Assembly (NCBI GenBank): GCA_036563245.1
Contig: DATCMU010000030.1
Location: 38,757 to 102,756, forward strand
DNA from: DATCMU01 sp036563245
Lineage (GTDB): Bacteria > Pseudomonadota > Alphaproteobacteria > Rhizobiales > Devosiaceae
Reading direction: 5' to 3'
DNA: 64,000 bases
Shown here one piece after another: positions 36,288 to 44,532 of this stretch. Below the pieces are notes generated by a model. That model had not been told where the DNA came from. It saw nothing but the letters and a program-made list of their open reading frames with translations, and made no database searches. Made by a program: the position numbers and the translations under genes. Every line of letters begins with the position of its first letter. Within the stretch, counting starts at the first letter, position 1.

Positions 36288-36815
36288 ATGCAGTTTCTGA
36301 ATCGCCTGCGAACCCTCGTCATTGCAGTTGCGGTGCTCGCAGCGCCGGGATTCGTGCCTGCCGCCTTCGCGGGACAGACCGAGATGGATCTGCTCTCGTC
36401 CTATATCGGCAACTGGAAAGGCTCGGCCCTGCTCACGGGCGGCGAGGAGCCGGAAACCTTCAATTGCCGGATGACGGTGGCCAAGGGCGAGCAGGCCAAG
36501 ATCAACTTCGCGGGACGTTGCGCGCTTGTGGGTCTCAACCTCTCGGTAAGCGGCACCATCAACTACAATGACCAGTTGCGTCGCTACGAAGCAATCATGA
36601 CGACCAACACCGCCTATGGCGGCCAGGTCTTCGGTCATCGGCAGAACGGCAATATCCTGTTCGATTTCCAGCAGCGCCAGGCCAATACCCAGGGCGTGGA
36701 AATGTCAGTGGGCTCCAAGATCCTGTTGAGCGACGGCAAGATTACCGTGGACTTCCAGGTCACCCTGAACGAATCAGGGAAAACGCTGAAGACCTCGGTG
36801 CCCTTCGCCAGGTAG
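36288..36815 (+). CDS. Exported protein of unknown function
   Basis: The start is ATG 36288, eight bases after GCGGAG. The 175-aa protein has a clear signal peptide (FLNRLRTLVIAVAVLAAPG, cleavage near AFA-GQT). The mature part, about 145 aa, begins with DLLSSYIGNWKGSALL and is rich in alternating hydrophobic strands, suggesting a lipocalin-like or beta-barrel fold in the periplasm. Two Cys (FNCRM, GRCAL) could form a disulfide. I do not recognise the family. Confidence 0.72.
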   Translation: MQFLNRLRTLVIAVAVLAAPGFVPAAFAGQTEMDLLSSYIGNWKGSALLTGGEEPETFNCRMTVAKGEQAKINFAGRCALVGLNLSVSGTINYNDQLRRYEAIMTTNTAYGGQVFGHRQNGNILFDFQQRQANTQGVEMSVGSKILLSDGKITVDFQVTLNESGKTLKTSVPFAR

Positions 36816-36830
36816 TCCGGCCGCCGCCTC

Positions 36831-37211
36831 TCAGTAGAAGGCGGGCGCGCCACCACCATTGCCCGGGCTGCCGCCACCCGAGTTGTCAAGCGGGGGCTTT
36901 ATGCCCTCGGTGAGAATGCCGGAGGCTGTCTTGCCGTGCACGATCGCGCGCGGCGTATATCCGGTGCATACCCCGCCATTGTTGCAGGCGACAAGCGCCC
37001 CATTGTCCGGGTTGTAGCAGCCGTAGCCCTTGCCCCCCTGCCCCTCCGTCCGGATTCCCCCAACCTTGTCGCAGGCCGAATTGATCTCCTGCTTGGTGTG
37101 GGTTCCGCTCAGCACCACCTGGGTCGCCGAGGCAGGAACGGCAAGACCGCCGGCTATCGCCAGCGCACCCGACACAATAAGGAATGCCTTGGAAACAGAC
37201 CGCGAACGCAT
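36831..37211 (-). CDS. Small exported protein of unknown function
   Basis: The start is ATG 37211 with GGAGGGG upstream. The 126-aa protein has a signal peptide (SKAFLIVSGALAIAGGLAVP, cleavage near ASA-TQV). The mature part has two pairs of Cys (SACDKVGG, GYGCYNPDNG, ALVACNNGG, VCTGY), then a Gly/Pro/Ser-rich tail ending GNGGGAPAFY. Disulfide-bonded periplasmic protein is likely; function unknown. It is convergent with the preceding exported protein gene. Confidence 0.72.
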   Translation of the reverse strand: MRSRSVSKAFLIVSGALAIAGGLAVPASATQVVLSGTHTKQEINSACDKVGGIRTEGQGGKGYGCYNPDNGALVACNNGGVCTGYTPRAIVHGKTASGILTEGIKPPLDNSGGGSPGNGGGAPAFY

Positions 37212-37296
37212 GATGCCCCTCCATCTGCAGCAGCCATCTGACGCCTGAGATGATGCGCCTGTTTCGTGGGGGCGGCAATCGTATTCGACATGACGT

Positions 37297-38160
37297 TCAT
37301 CGGGCTTGCGCCTGCAGATCAGCGAACATGGCAATCAGATAGTCGGCGACGGCCCTCACCCTGGGGTGGCGTGTGAGATCGTGGCGCATGACCAGCCAGA
37401 GCTCTCGCGTCGGGAGCGAAAGACCAAGGTCCACTTCGACCAGGTCGGGCCACAGCCTTGCGATCAGTCTGGGAAGCAGGACGATGCCCGGACCGGACCG
37501 GGCTGCGACTGCCTGCGAAACCGGGCTGTTGGAGCGCAGGCGTCGGCGCAGTCTGAGCGTCTGCCGCGCCCAGGCCGCATCGGGGATCGCGTCGCTGTCG
37601 TCGTCGAAGCCGAAGAGTTCGGGAGCCGCCCCGCCTTCGACGGCCGCCGCATAGGGCCGGCTCGCGTAGAGCGCATAGGGCAACTCGGCGACGCGACGCG
37701 CCAGCAGTTCGCCCTGCACCGGTCTGCCAAGGCGCAGGGCGAGGTCGGCTTCGCGCCGGGCAAGACTGAGATTGCGGCTTTCGGCAATCAGTTCGATGTC
37801 GGTGTCCTCGTGCTCGGAAAGGAAGGCACCGAGGCGGGGTGCGATGACCAGGTCGGCAAAAGTCCGGGTTGCGGTGATCCGGACGACGACGGGCTGGCGC
37901 GACGCGTGCGCAAGGTTTTCGGTGATGCGGCCGGCCTCGTCAGCCATGCGTTCGGCCGCATCGAGCACAGCGCGGCCCGCGACCGTCAACGCGTAGCCTG
38001 TCGGAAGCCGCTCGAAGAGCTCCTGACCGACAGCCTGTTCGAGCTGGCCGATGCGGCGCGCGACGGTGGCATGGGTCACCCCGAGCGCCCGTGCAGTCGC
38101 AGACAGCGTCCCCTCATGGGAAAGCGCCACGAAATAGCGAATGTCCTGCCAATCCAGCAT
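37297..38160 (-). CDS. LysR-family transcriptional regulator
   Basis: The start is placed at ATG 38160 (MLDWQDIRYFVALSHEGTLS), three codons inside the longest frame, with GACAGGC just upstream. The 287-aa protein has a LysR helix-turn-helix (ARALGVTHATVARRIGQLEQ) and a substrate-binding domain from about residue 88. It is divergent from the isochorismatase-like gene, 101 bp away, and probably controls the hydrolase-MFS pair. Confidence 0.88.
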   Translation of the reverse strand: MLDWQDIRYFVALSHEGTLSATARALGVTHATVARRIGQLEQAVGQELFERLPTGYALTVAGRAVLDAAERMADEAGRITENLAHASRQPVVVRITATRTFADLVIAPRLGAFLSEHEDTDIELIAESRNLSLARREADLALRLGRPVQGELLARRVAELPYALYASRPYAAAVEGGAAPELFGFDDDSDAIPDAAWARQTLRLRRRLRSNSPVSQAVAARSGPGIVLLPRLIARLWPDLVEVDLGLSLPTRELWLVMRHDLTRHPRVRAVADYLIAMFADLQAQAR

Positions 38161-38261
38161 GCCTGTCAATTTTCTAACAGTGATTGAGAAAACTTAGCAG
38201 ATTATCGCACAGCCGGGAAAGGGATATCCGGAGGCCATCAGTCGTTCTGAAAGGACAACCC

Positions 38262-38891
38262 ATGATCTCCACTCCAAGGACCCTGCTCGACATATCGGGC
38301 GCCTCCCGAACTGAAACCGACCTCGCCAACGCCGCCGTGATCCTGATCGATCCGCAGCGCGAATACGACACCGGCGTATTGCGCCTGAGCGGCATGGATG
38401 CCGCGGTGGAGGGCGCGGGCCGGTTGCTGGACGCGACCAGGTCCGCCGCCATTCCGGTCATCCATGTGCTGCACCACGGCCGTCAGGGCGCCGCGGCCTT
38501 CGACCCCGACCGCGCCTTCGTCCAGCCTATAGCTGGCCTTGAGCCCAGAAAGGCGGAGACTGTCTTCATCAAGGGCCTGCCCAATGGCTTTGCCGGGACG
38601 GGTCTCCGGGACCATCTGATATCGCTCGGAAAGACGGAGGTGATCGTTGCCGGCTTTGCCACGCACATGTGCGTGAGTTCGACCGTTCGCGCCGCGCTGG
38701 ACCTGGGATTCGCCTGTACCGTTGTGGCGAACGCGACCGCGACCCGGGATCTGTGGGACCCGGCGAGCAACCAGGTGGTGCCGGCGGCACAGGTACAGGC
38801 GGCCAATCTCGCCGCACTCGCCGACCGTTTCGCCCGGATCGTTCCGGACACCGCCGCGCTGTTCCGCGCATCTGCCGCAATTGCCAGGTGA
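38262..38891 (+). CDS. Isochorismatase-family cysteine hydrolase
   Basis: The start is ATG 38262 after AAAGGACAACCC. The 209-aa protein carries the catalytic triad of the family: D30 in LIDPQREY, K104 in FIKGLPN, and C137 in GFATHMCVSST. Members hydrolyse isochorismate, nicotinamide, N-carbamoyl amides or related compounds. The MFS gene begins 10 bp downstream, so uptake or efflux of the substrate is plausible. Exact substrate unknown. Confidence 0.88.
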   Translation: MISTPRTLLDISGASRTETDLANAAVILIDPQREYDTGVLRLSGMDAAVEGAGRLLDATRSAAIPVIHVLHHGRQGAAAFDPDRAFVQPIAGLEPRKAETVFIKGLPNGFAGTGLRDHLISLGKTEVIVAGFATHMCVSSTVRAALDLGFACTVVANATATRDLWDPASNQVVPAAQVQAANLAALADRFARIVPDTAALFRASAAIAR

Positions 38892-38901
38892 GGAGCGCGC
38901 G

Positions 38902-40065
38902 ATGAAAACCGAAACCTGGGCCGTTTTCGGCCTTGTGGGCCTGATGCTGATCGCCAACGGGCTGCTGGGGACGGCCTTGCCCCTGCACATGTCGAGCCTT
39001 GGCATTCCACCCGCCTATGTTGCCGCGCTTGGCGCATTTGCCTATGGCGGGGGCCTGGTGGGGGCGCCATTGTCCACCCTGGCGATCGGAAGGCTGGGCA
39101 ACCGCGGCGCCTTCATCCTGTTCGCCGCCCTTTTCGCCCTCTTCGTCCTGGCCCTTCTGACCACGAGCCAGGCCCTCGCGCTTCAATTGCTGCGCATGGG
39201 GGCGGGCGTGTGCTTCTCGGCCCTGACAGTCGTGGTCGACACACGGATCAACACGCTGGCGCCCGGCGACCGCCGCTCTCGCGTGCTCGCGCTCTACATG
39301 ATCACCTTCTATGCCGCCCAGGCCACGGGTGCGTCATTGACGGGACTTGATCGACATGACGGCAATGCGGCGCTTGTCGCGTCGGCATTGGTGCTGCTGG
39401 TCGCGGTTGTGGCAAGCCTCGCGATCAAGGCGCCAGGCGGCCGGTCCGAGAACCGGTCCGTCCTTCCGCGAGCCAGGCATTTGCTGATGGCACCCGGCGG
39501 CTATCTGGTGGGATTGATGACCGGCGCAATGGTCGGGTGTTTCTATGGTTTCGGGCCGGTCTTTGCCCTGGGCAGGCTGGCCAATCCCAGCCTCGTCGGC
39601 ACCTTCATGGCGGCAGCGATGATGGGGGCCGTCGCCGGGCTCATGCTGTCCGGCAGGCTCGCCGACCGGTTCGGCCTTCGCAGCGTCAGCATGCCCTGGG
39701 CCATTCTCCTCGCCGTGACAGCCGTCGTGCTGACGATCCGGCCACCCACCAGCGATCCGGGACTGATCGGCATCGCAGCCGTCCTCGGTGCGTTCCTTCT
39801 GTCCTTCTACCCGATCGGGTCTGCGATGGTGAACGCGCGGGCTTCCGTGGCGGATCGCGTACCGGCGAACGCGCTCTATGTGGTCTGCATCGGCCTGGGT
39901 GGCATGATCGGCCCCCTTGTCGGCGTGCTTCTGACCCCTGTTGCCGGCACAAGCGCCGGATTTGCGGTCATCGCGGTCTGTTCGGCCACCATCGTCATCG
40001 CGGCGGCCGTGTGGGGTTGGTCATTTTCAACGGGCCTGACCCCGGCGAAATCCGTTGACCTTTAA
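38902..40065 (+). CDS. MFS transporter (YcaD-like)
   Basis: The start is ATG 38902 with GAGGAGC upstream. The 387-aa protein has 12 predicted membrane helices, the MFS loop motif GRLADRFGLRS between helices 8 and 9 and GRLGNRG after helix 2. It resembles the YcaD/UMF2 group. It is transcribed with the isochorismatase-like hydrolase and followed by a strong terminator. Substrate and direction unknown. Confidence 0.86.
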   Translation: MKTETWAVFGLVGLMLIANGLLGTALPLHMSSLGIPPAYVAALGAFAYGGGLVGAPLSTLAIGRLGNRGAFILFAALFALFVLALLTTSQALALQLLRMGAGVCFSALTVVVDTRINTLAPGDRRSRVLALYMITFYAAQATGASLTGLDRHDGNAALVASALVLLVAVVASLAIKAPGGRSENRSVLPRARHLLMAPGGYLVGLMTGAMVGCFYGFGPVFALGRLANPSLVGTFMAAAMMGAVAGLMLSGRLADRFGLRSVSMPWAILLAVTAVVLTIRPPTSDPGLIGIAAVLGAFLLSFYPIGSAMVNARASVADRVPANALYVVCIGLGGMIGPLVGVLLTPVAGTSAGFAVIAVCSATIVIAAAVWGWSFSTGLTPAKSVDL

Positions 40066-40087
40066 GCACGTGGATCGGCATGTGATT

Positions 40088-40126
40088 GTGATGGCAGGGC
40101 GATCTTGCGATCAGCCCTGCCATCAC
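40088..40126 (+). terminator. Intrinsic terminator after the MFS gene
   Basis: GTGATGGCAGGGC (40088-40100) pairs with GCCCTGCCATCAC (40114-40126), with an inner GATC/GATC extension and TTGC loop, followed by TGCCTTTTC. It lies 22 bp after the stop. Confidence 0.85.
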
Positions 40127-40210
40127 TGCCTTTTCGCAGACATCCGATACCACTTGATGAGACGTGGTCACGCCCGCGGCAGTGCGCGATAGGCCGTTCC
40201 CGGTGGCCGA

Positions 40211-40840
40211 TCAGTCGGCCGTTTCGGCCCCGCCCTTGTCCTTGTGCACGCTCGTCGACACAGGCGCATACCCGTCGAGCTTGAGTTCGAAGGTCACGGT
40301 CTTGGCGTCGGCATTGGTCAGGTAGATCGAATTGGGATTGCCGCGGAAGTGCCCGGGAAGCCCGCTTTCATCGATATGTATGCGCGCTTCTCCATTGGCG
40401 GGAACCGAGAATCCATCGAGTTTCCTGAAATAGGCTTCGGTCTTGCCGTCGTTTTCGTCCTTGATCGTATAGTAGATGGAGAACCCTGCCTCTGGTGTCC
40501 CGCTGGTGTTCTTGACCAGAAGCTCAAGATGGTCGGGCGCACCCTTGTTGTGGGCGTAGTCATAATTGTTTTCGACCAGGGCTTCCTTGATCTCGAACGG
40601 CGCCTTGCCTCCGGACTGCGCGATCGGGTCGGCGAGGAAGGTGGGGGCACTGTCCTTGAGATCGTTGATACCGTCGCCGTCGGTGTCCGGGTTCTGCGGA
40701 TCGGTTCCCAGAAGCTTTTCCGCGGTATCGGGAATGCCGTCGTGGTCGGTGTCTGTTCCCGCGGCATGGGCCGCAGGCGCAAGCAGGGCCATGGCCATGA
40801 TGGCAGCGGTTGAGATGAGGATGATCTTGTTGGAACGCAT
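40211..40840 (-). CDS. Exported protein with thrombospondin type 3 calcium repeats
   Basis: The start is ATG 40840, with AAGGAG upstream. The 209-aa protein has a signal peptide (IILISTAAIMAMALLAPAAH, cleavage AHA-AGT). Directly after it come TSP3-like repeats DTDHDGIPDTAEKLLGTDP and NPDTDGDGINDLKD, which bind Ca2+ in this family. A beta-rich domain follows (HLELLVKNTSGTPEAGFSIY, GFSVPANGEARIHIDESGLP). It is the last gene of an ABC-2 exporter operon and could be its periplasmic partner or sensor. Confidence 0.82.
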   Translation of the reverse strand: MRSNKIILISTAAIMAMALLAPAAHAAGTDTDHDGIPDTAEKLLGTDPQNPDTDGDGINDLKDSAPTFLADPIAQSGGKAPFEIKEALVENNYDYAHNKGAPDHLELLVKNTSGTPEAGFSIYYTIKDENDGKTEAYFRKLDGFSVPANGEARIHIDESGLPGHFRGNPNSIYLTNADAKTVTFELKLDGYAPVSTSVHKDKGGAETAD

Positions 40841-40847
40841 GTCGGCC

Positions 40848-41831
40848 TTACTCCTTTGATAGCCGGTTGGGATCGATGCGGCGCGCAAACAGGAGGAGCA
40901 GGAGCGCCGCCGCGACGGATGCGAGCCAGACGATGTCACTCGTCTTCTCGACAAGGATCGGTGCGAGGGGCTGGCCGGTATAGATGTCCTTGATCCCCAG
41001 GATCGCGAATGCCAGCCGTTCGAAGTGCTTGGTCGGCGAGGCGACTTCGATGCCGTTTCGGATGGTCTCGTAGGTCGAAAACCCCGACAGGATCTCGTGC
41101 TCCTGCGCCTTGGTGACGTGCAGCCTGGCGAAGACGCCGCCGGCCACCTGGTTGTCGGGATCCATGGTATCGCCGATCTGCGGAGCGATCAGGACAAGGC
41201 TGAGCCAGATCGTGAACGCGACCATGAGGGCATTGGGCAGCTTTCGGACCCAGAGCGCCGCGATGAAACCGAGGAGGAAAAATGCGAACGTGTAGAGCGT
41301 CGCAAGCAGGTCCACGATCACCAGGCGCACCATGTTGTCCGGCGTCAGAACCACGCCGCTCAGAACCGAGGCGCTTGCCCCGGCCAACAGGAAGATGCCG
41401 GTCAGCCCCGCGAAAATCAGGACAAGCGCGCCGAGCAATTTTCCGGTGAGAAACTGGATGCGTCCCACAGGCCGCGTCATGATCAGGGCCAGCGTCTGGC
41501 GGCCGCGCTCACTTGCTGCCGCGCGGTATCCGATCAGGATGCCGATGACCGCGCCGATGATCTCCACGTGTTCGATGAACCCGCGAAGCAGCTTGAGCGG
41601 GTAGAATTCGGGCTTGGCGATGACCGAGGCGGACTTGCCCAGGGCGAGAAGGGCAGCCTTGGCGTCGTTGTAGGTCGTCACATCCGTCTTGAGCGCGATG
41701 GCCCCGACGACAAGCGCGGTCATCGCGGCGACAATCAGGAACAGCGTGACAACGAGCACAAAGCGGTCGCGCCGCGCGTCACCGATATCCTTGCCCGCGA
41801 TGACAAGGACGGGATTGGTCCGGTCAGCCAT
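40848..41831 (-). CDS. ABC-2-type permease
   Basis: The start is ATG 41831 (MADRTNPVLVIAGKD), seven bases after GGAGA. The 327-aa protein has about six membrane segments with a large extracytoplasmic loop after the first, and RQTLALIMTRPVGRIQFLTGK, a pattern of NosY-like ABC-2 permeases. It overlaps the previous permease gene by eight bases, suggesting a heterodimeric channel. Confidence 0.84.
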   Translation of the reverse strand: MADRTNPVLVIAGKDIGDARRDRFVLVVTLFLIVAAMTALVVGAIALKTDVTTYNDAKAALLALGKSASVIAKPEFYPLKLLRGFIEHVEIIGAVIGILIGYRAAASERGRQTLALIMTRPVGRIQFLTGKLLGALVLIFAGLTGIFLLAGASASVLSGVVLTPDNMVRLVIVDLLATLYTFAFFLLGFIAALWVRKLPNALMVAFTIWLSLVLIAPQIGDTMDPDNQVAGGVFARLHVTKAQEHEILSGFSTYETIRNGIEVASPTKHFERLAFAILGIKDIYTGQPLAPILVEKTSDIVWLASVAAALLLLLFARRIDPNRLSKE

Positions 41832-42774
41832 TGTAGTCTCCACGAGTCATGTCGATGCGGTCGAGCGAGAACCGTGCGGCGGCGCCCAGGAGCGCCAGGC
41901 CGATCAGGAGCGTCAACCACGGGCTGACGGGCGAGCGATCGACGAAGCCGGCAGGCATCATGTCCAGAAGGTTTGCCGAAATCGTCCGGTAGGCTTCGGC
42001 CAGCGAGAAAGGCCCAAGCAAATTGCCGGTGACCTGAAAGAAGACCGAGCTTGGGGGCGTCGCCAGGGCCGTAACCGGGTTCAGGGCGGCCACCGGGTCG
42101 ATATTCGAGGTAAGCTGGGGCAGGATGAAGGTGAAACTCAGCCATGCGGTTATGGGCACGAGAAGACCGACGGTCTCCGATCGCGCTGAAGCGCCGAATG
42201 TGAGGCCCAGTAACCCGAAGACAAGCATGTAGACACCGGAGACGGCATAGAACCCCAGAAGCTGGAGCCAGGCCTGAGCGGAGAGGTGGAACCCGGGCAG
42301 AATGAAGAAGGTTCCCACGCTGACCAGCGCGGCGAAGACCACCAGCCCGGCGATCACGGCGGTCAGCGCCAGGATCTTGCCTTGGGCGTAGGCTCGCCGC
42401 TCCAGCGGCCGGGAGCCGATCAGCGGCATCACGCCCGCCTTGCGGTCGCCGGCCACGAGTTGGTGGCCGATCACGATCCCCGCGAGCGACCCGATCAGTG
42501 CGACATATGTGGCCATGTTGCGCAGGAGATTGAGCGGGGATGCCTCGAGTATGGGGTTGGGCGGCACGGCCATGTCGTGCGCCCGCAGATAGGCAGAGGC
42601 GCTCTTGAAGATGGCGTCCACCGTCGAGGTCGCCGACCACCCCAGATATGCGGAGACAAGGATCAGCAACACGAACAGCGCGGCGATGATGGCGACCGTG
42701 CGCTCGCGCACCACGGTTCGCAGCGATTGGCCAAGGACGGCCCGGGCAGGATGAAACGCAATCGTCTGCATCAT
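41824..42774 (-). CDS. ABC-2-type permease (NosY-like)
   Basis: The 316-aa membrane protein has a first helix at about 27-45, a periplasmic loop, then GHQLVAGDRKAGVMPLIGSRPLERRAYAQGK-type cytoplasmic segment (key residues GDRKAG and RPLERR) and five further helices. Its ATG overlaps the ATPase stop. It belongs to the exporter with the downstream permease. Confidence 0.85.
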   Translation of the reverse strand: MMQTIAFHPARAVLGQSLRTVVRERTVAIIAALFVLLILVSAYLGWSATSTVDAIFKSASAYLRAHDMAVPPNPILEASPLNLLRNMATYVALIGSLAGIVIGHQLVAGDRKAGVMPLIGSRPLERRAYAQGKILALTAVIAGLVVFAALVSVGTFFILPGFHLSAQAWLQLLGFYAVSGVYMLVFGLLGLTFGASARSETVGLLVPITAWLSFTFILPQLTSNIDPVAALNPVTALATPPSSVFFQVTGNLLGPFSLAEAYRTISANLLDMMPAGFVDRSPVSPWLTLLIGLALLGAAARFSLDRIDMTRGDYNG

Positions 42775-43523
42775 GCGGCCTCGGACTTCTGAGAAAGCGG
42801 CGTGACCGACAAGTAAAGTTCTTCGAGCGCCGTATCGTCGCCATAGCGCTCGGTGACTGCGCCGATGGTGTCGTTGAACACAAGGCGACCCTGGTTCAAT
42901 ACGCCGATGGTGTGACAGGTCTTGGCGATCTCGCTGATCAGGTGAGTGTTCATGAATATCGTCGTGCCGAACTCGGTGTTCAGCCGGACGATCAGGTCGC
43001 GCACGGTCCTGATCCCGAGTGGATCGAGGCCGGAGGTCGGCTCATCGAGAAAAAGGACTCTTGGGCGGTGCAATATCGCTTGCGCCAATCCGATGCGCTG
43101 GCGAAGACCTTTGGAGAACGAACCGACAAGCCGGTCGGCCAGGTCGCGGCTGTCGAGAAACTCGAGCGTTTCCTCGATCCTGCGGTCGAGATTTTCGACA
43201 CCGGACAACCTGCCGAAAAACTGAAGATTCGCCCTGGCGGTGATCGAATCGTAGAGCCGGACATTCTCGGGCACGTAGCCGATCTTGCGCCGGACCTCGT
43301 TGGGTTCACGCACGACCGAGTGCCCGCAGATCGTGGCGGCCCCCGAACTGGGGGCAAGAAGCGTCGTCAGGATGTGGATCGTCGTGGTCTTGCCGGCGCC
43401 ATTGTGACCAAGGAACCCGAAGACCTCACCTTCGGCGATCTTCAGATTCAGATCGGCCAGGGCCTGCCGGCCCGAACCGTAGCTCTTGTTGAGATGGGTG
43501 ATTTCTATGACAGTGTCAGGCAT
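42771..43523 (-). CDS. ABC-2-type exporter ATP-binding protein
   Basis: The 250-aa protein has Walker A GHNGAGKTT, signature FSKGLRQRIGLAQAIL, Walker B VLFLDEPTSGLD and the H-loop NTHLISE. It leads an operon of ATPase, two permeases and a TSP3 exported protein. The divergent two-component system 331 bp away is a likely regulator. The gene set resembles nos-type or peptide-export systems but cargo is not identifiable. Confidence 0.9.
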   Translation of the reverse strand: MPDTVIEITHLNKSYGSGRQALADLNLKIAEGEVFGFLGHNGAGKTTTIHILTTLLAPSSGAATICGHSVVREPNEVRRKIGYVPENVRLYDSITARANLQFFGRLSGVENLDRRIEETLEFLDSRDLADRLVGSFSKGLRQRIGLAQAILHRPRVLFLDEPTSGLDPLGIRTVRDLIVRLNTEFGTTIFMNTHLISEIAKTCHTIGVLNQGRLVFNDTIGAVTERYGDDTALEELYLSVTPLSQKSEAA

Positions 43524-43854
43524 CTTTGCTCCTGCCGGGACGGGACCGATTGGCGATCGCGCAAGGGAAACGCACGACGCGACGCCAGGATCGGTCGGGG
43601 TTCGGGCGCCTTGGGCCGGCGGACTTTCCGGTGGCGACCGCCACGCTTTTCGTCCTGCTCAAGGCGGGCTCTTGATCGCACCCCCGGTTTGCCGGCACCT
43701 GTCGCCAGCCTTACGGATTGGTATGTTCGAGGGGGTGCCGGTCTTTACATTTTGGTAAGAAAGAATGTCGGCGCTGGACTCTACGCCCGCCGATGGAGAC
43801 AAAGGCGCCGCAAGCCGGGCGGCGAACAGGGTTCGGCAATTTTCGGGAACGCAG
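43524..43854. promoter_or_regulatory. Divergent intergenic region between the exporter operon and the two-component system
   Basis: These 331 bp separate the exporter ATPase (minus strand) from the response regulator (plus strand). I see no convincing gene. The stretch 43735-43770 is AT-richer (TTTACATTTTGGTAAG) and could hold the promoter for the regulator; no clear direct repeats for an OmpR-type box were found by eye. Confidence 0.45.
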
Positions 43855-44532
43855 ATGCGCATTCTCGTCGTCGAGGACGATGAAAGGACTTCAGCCTATG
43901 TCGCGCGCGGTCTGGCCGAGGCCGGGCACGTGGCAGATGTGCTCGCCGATGGCCGCGACGCGCTCGCCCAGGCCGGTGGCGAGCCCTACGATGTCCTTGT
44001 GGTGGACAGGATGCTGCCTGGGCTCGACGGCCTGTCGCTGGTCAAGGCCCTGCGTGCGGCCAAGGTGATGACGCCGGTTCTTTTCCTGACCGCGGTCGGC
44101 GGCGTGGATGACCGGGTCGACGGGCTGGAGGCGGGCGCGGACGACTATATGGTCAAACCCTTCGCGTTCTCCGAACTCCTGGCCCGCGTCAATGCCCTGC
44201 TGCGCCGGCCGCCGGTACAGACCGAAACGACCCTGCTCAGGGTGGCCGATCTGGAACTCGACCTGATCCGGCGGACGGCCCGGCGCTCGGGGCAACGGAT
44301 CGAACTGCAGCCGCGAGAATTCCGTCTGCTCGAAGTGCTCATGCGCAACCAGGGGCGCGTAGTTACGCGCACCATGCTCCTGGAGCGCGTCTGGGACTTT
44401 CACTTCGACCCAAGAACCAGTGTCGTGGAGACGCATATCAGTCGCCTGAGGGCCAAGCTCGACAAGCCGTTCGACGTCCCCCTGCTGCATACGGTGCGCA
44501 ATGTGGGCTATAGCCTTCATGCGCCGGTTTAG
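43855..44532 (+). CDS. OmpR-family response regulator
   Basis: The start is ATG 43855 (MRILVVEDDERTS). The 225-aa protein has a receiver domain with acidic pair D8/D9, phosphoacceptor D51 in LVVDRMLPGLDG, T79 and K101, and a C-terminal winged helix (LQPREFRLLEVLMRNQGRVV, VETHISRLRAKLD). It overlaps the histidine kinase by 14 bases. The CzcR/QseB-like arrangement often controls metal or envelope-stress efflux; here the divergent ABC-2 operon is the obvious target. Confidence 0.9.
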   Translation: MRILVVEDDERTSAYVARGLAEAGHVADVLADGRDALAQAGGEPYDVLVVDRMLPGLDGLSLVKALRAAKVMTPVLFLTAVGGVDDRVDGLEAGADDYMVKPFAFSELLARVNALLRRPPVQTETTLLRVADLELDLIRRTARRSGQRIELQPREFRLLEVLMRNQGRVVTRTMLLERVWDFHFDPRTSVVETHISRLRAKLDKPFDVPLLHTVRNVGYSLHAPV

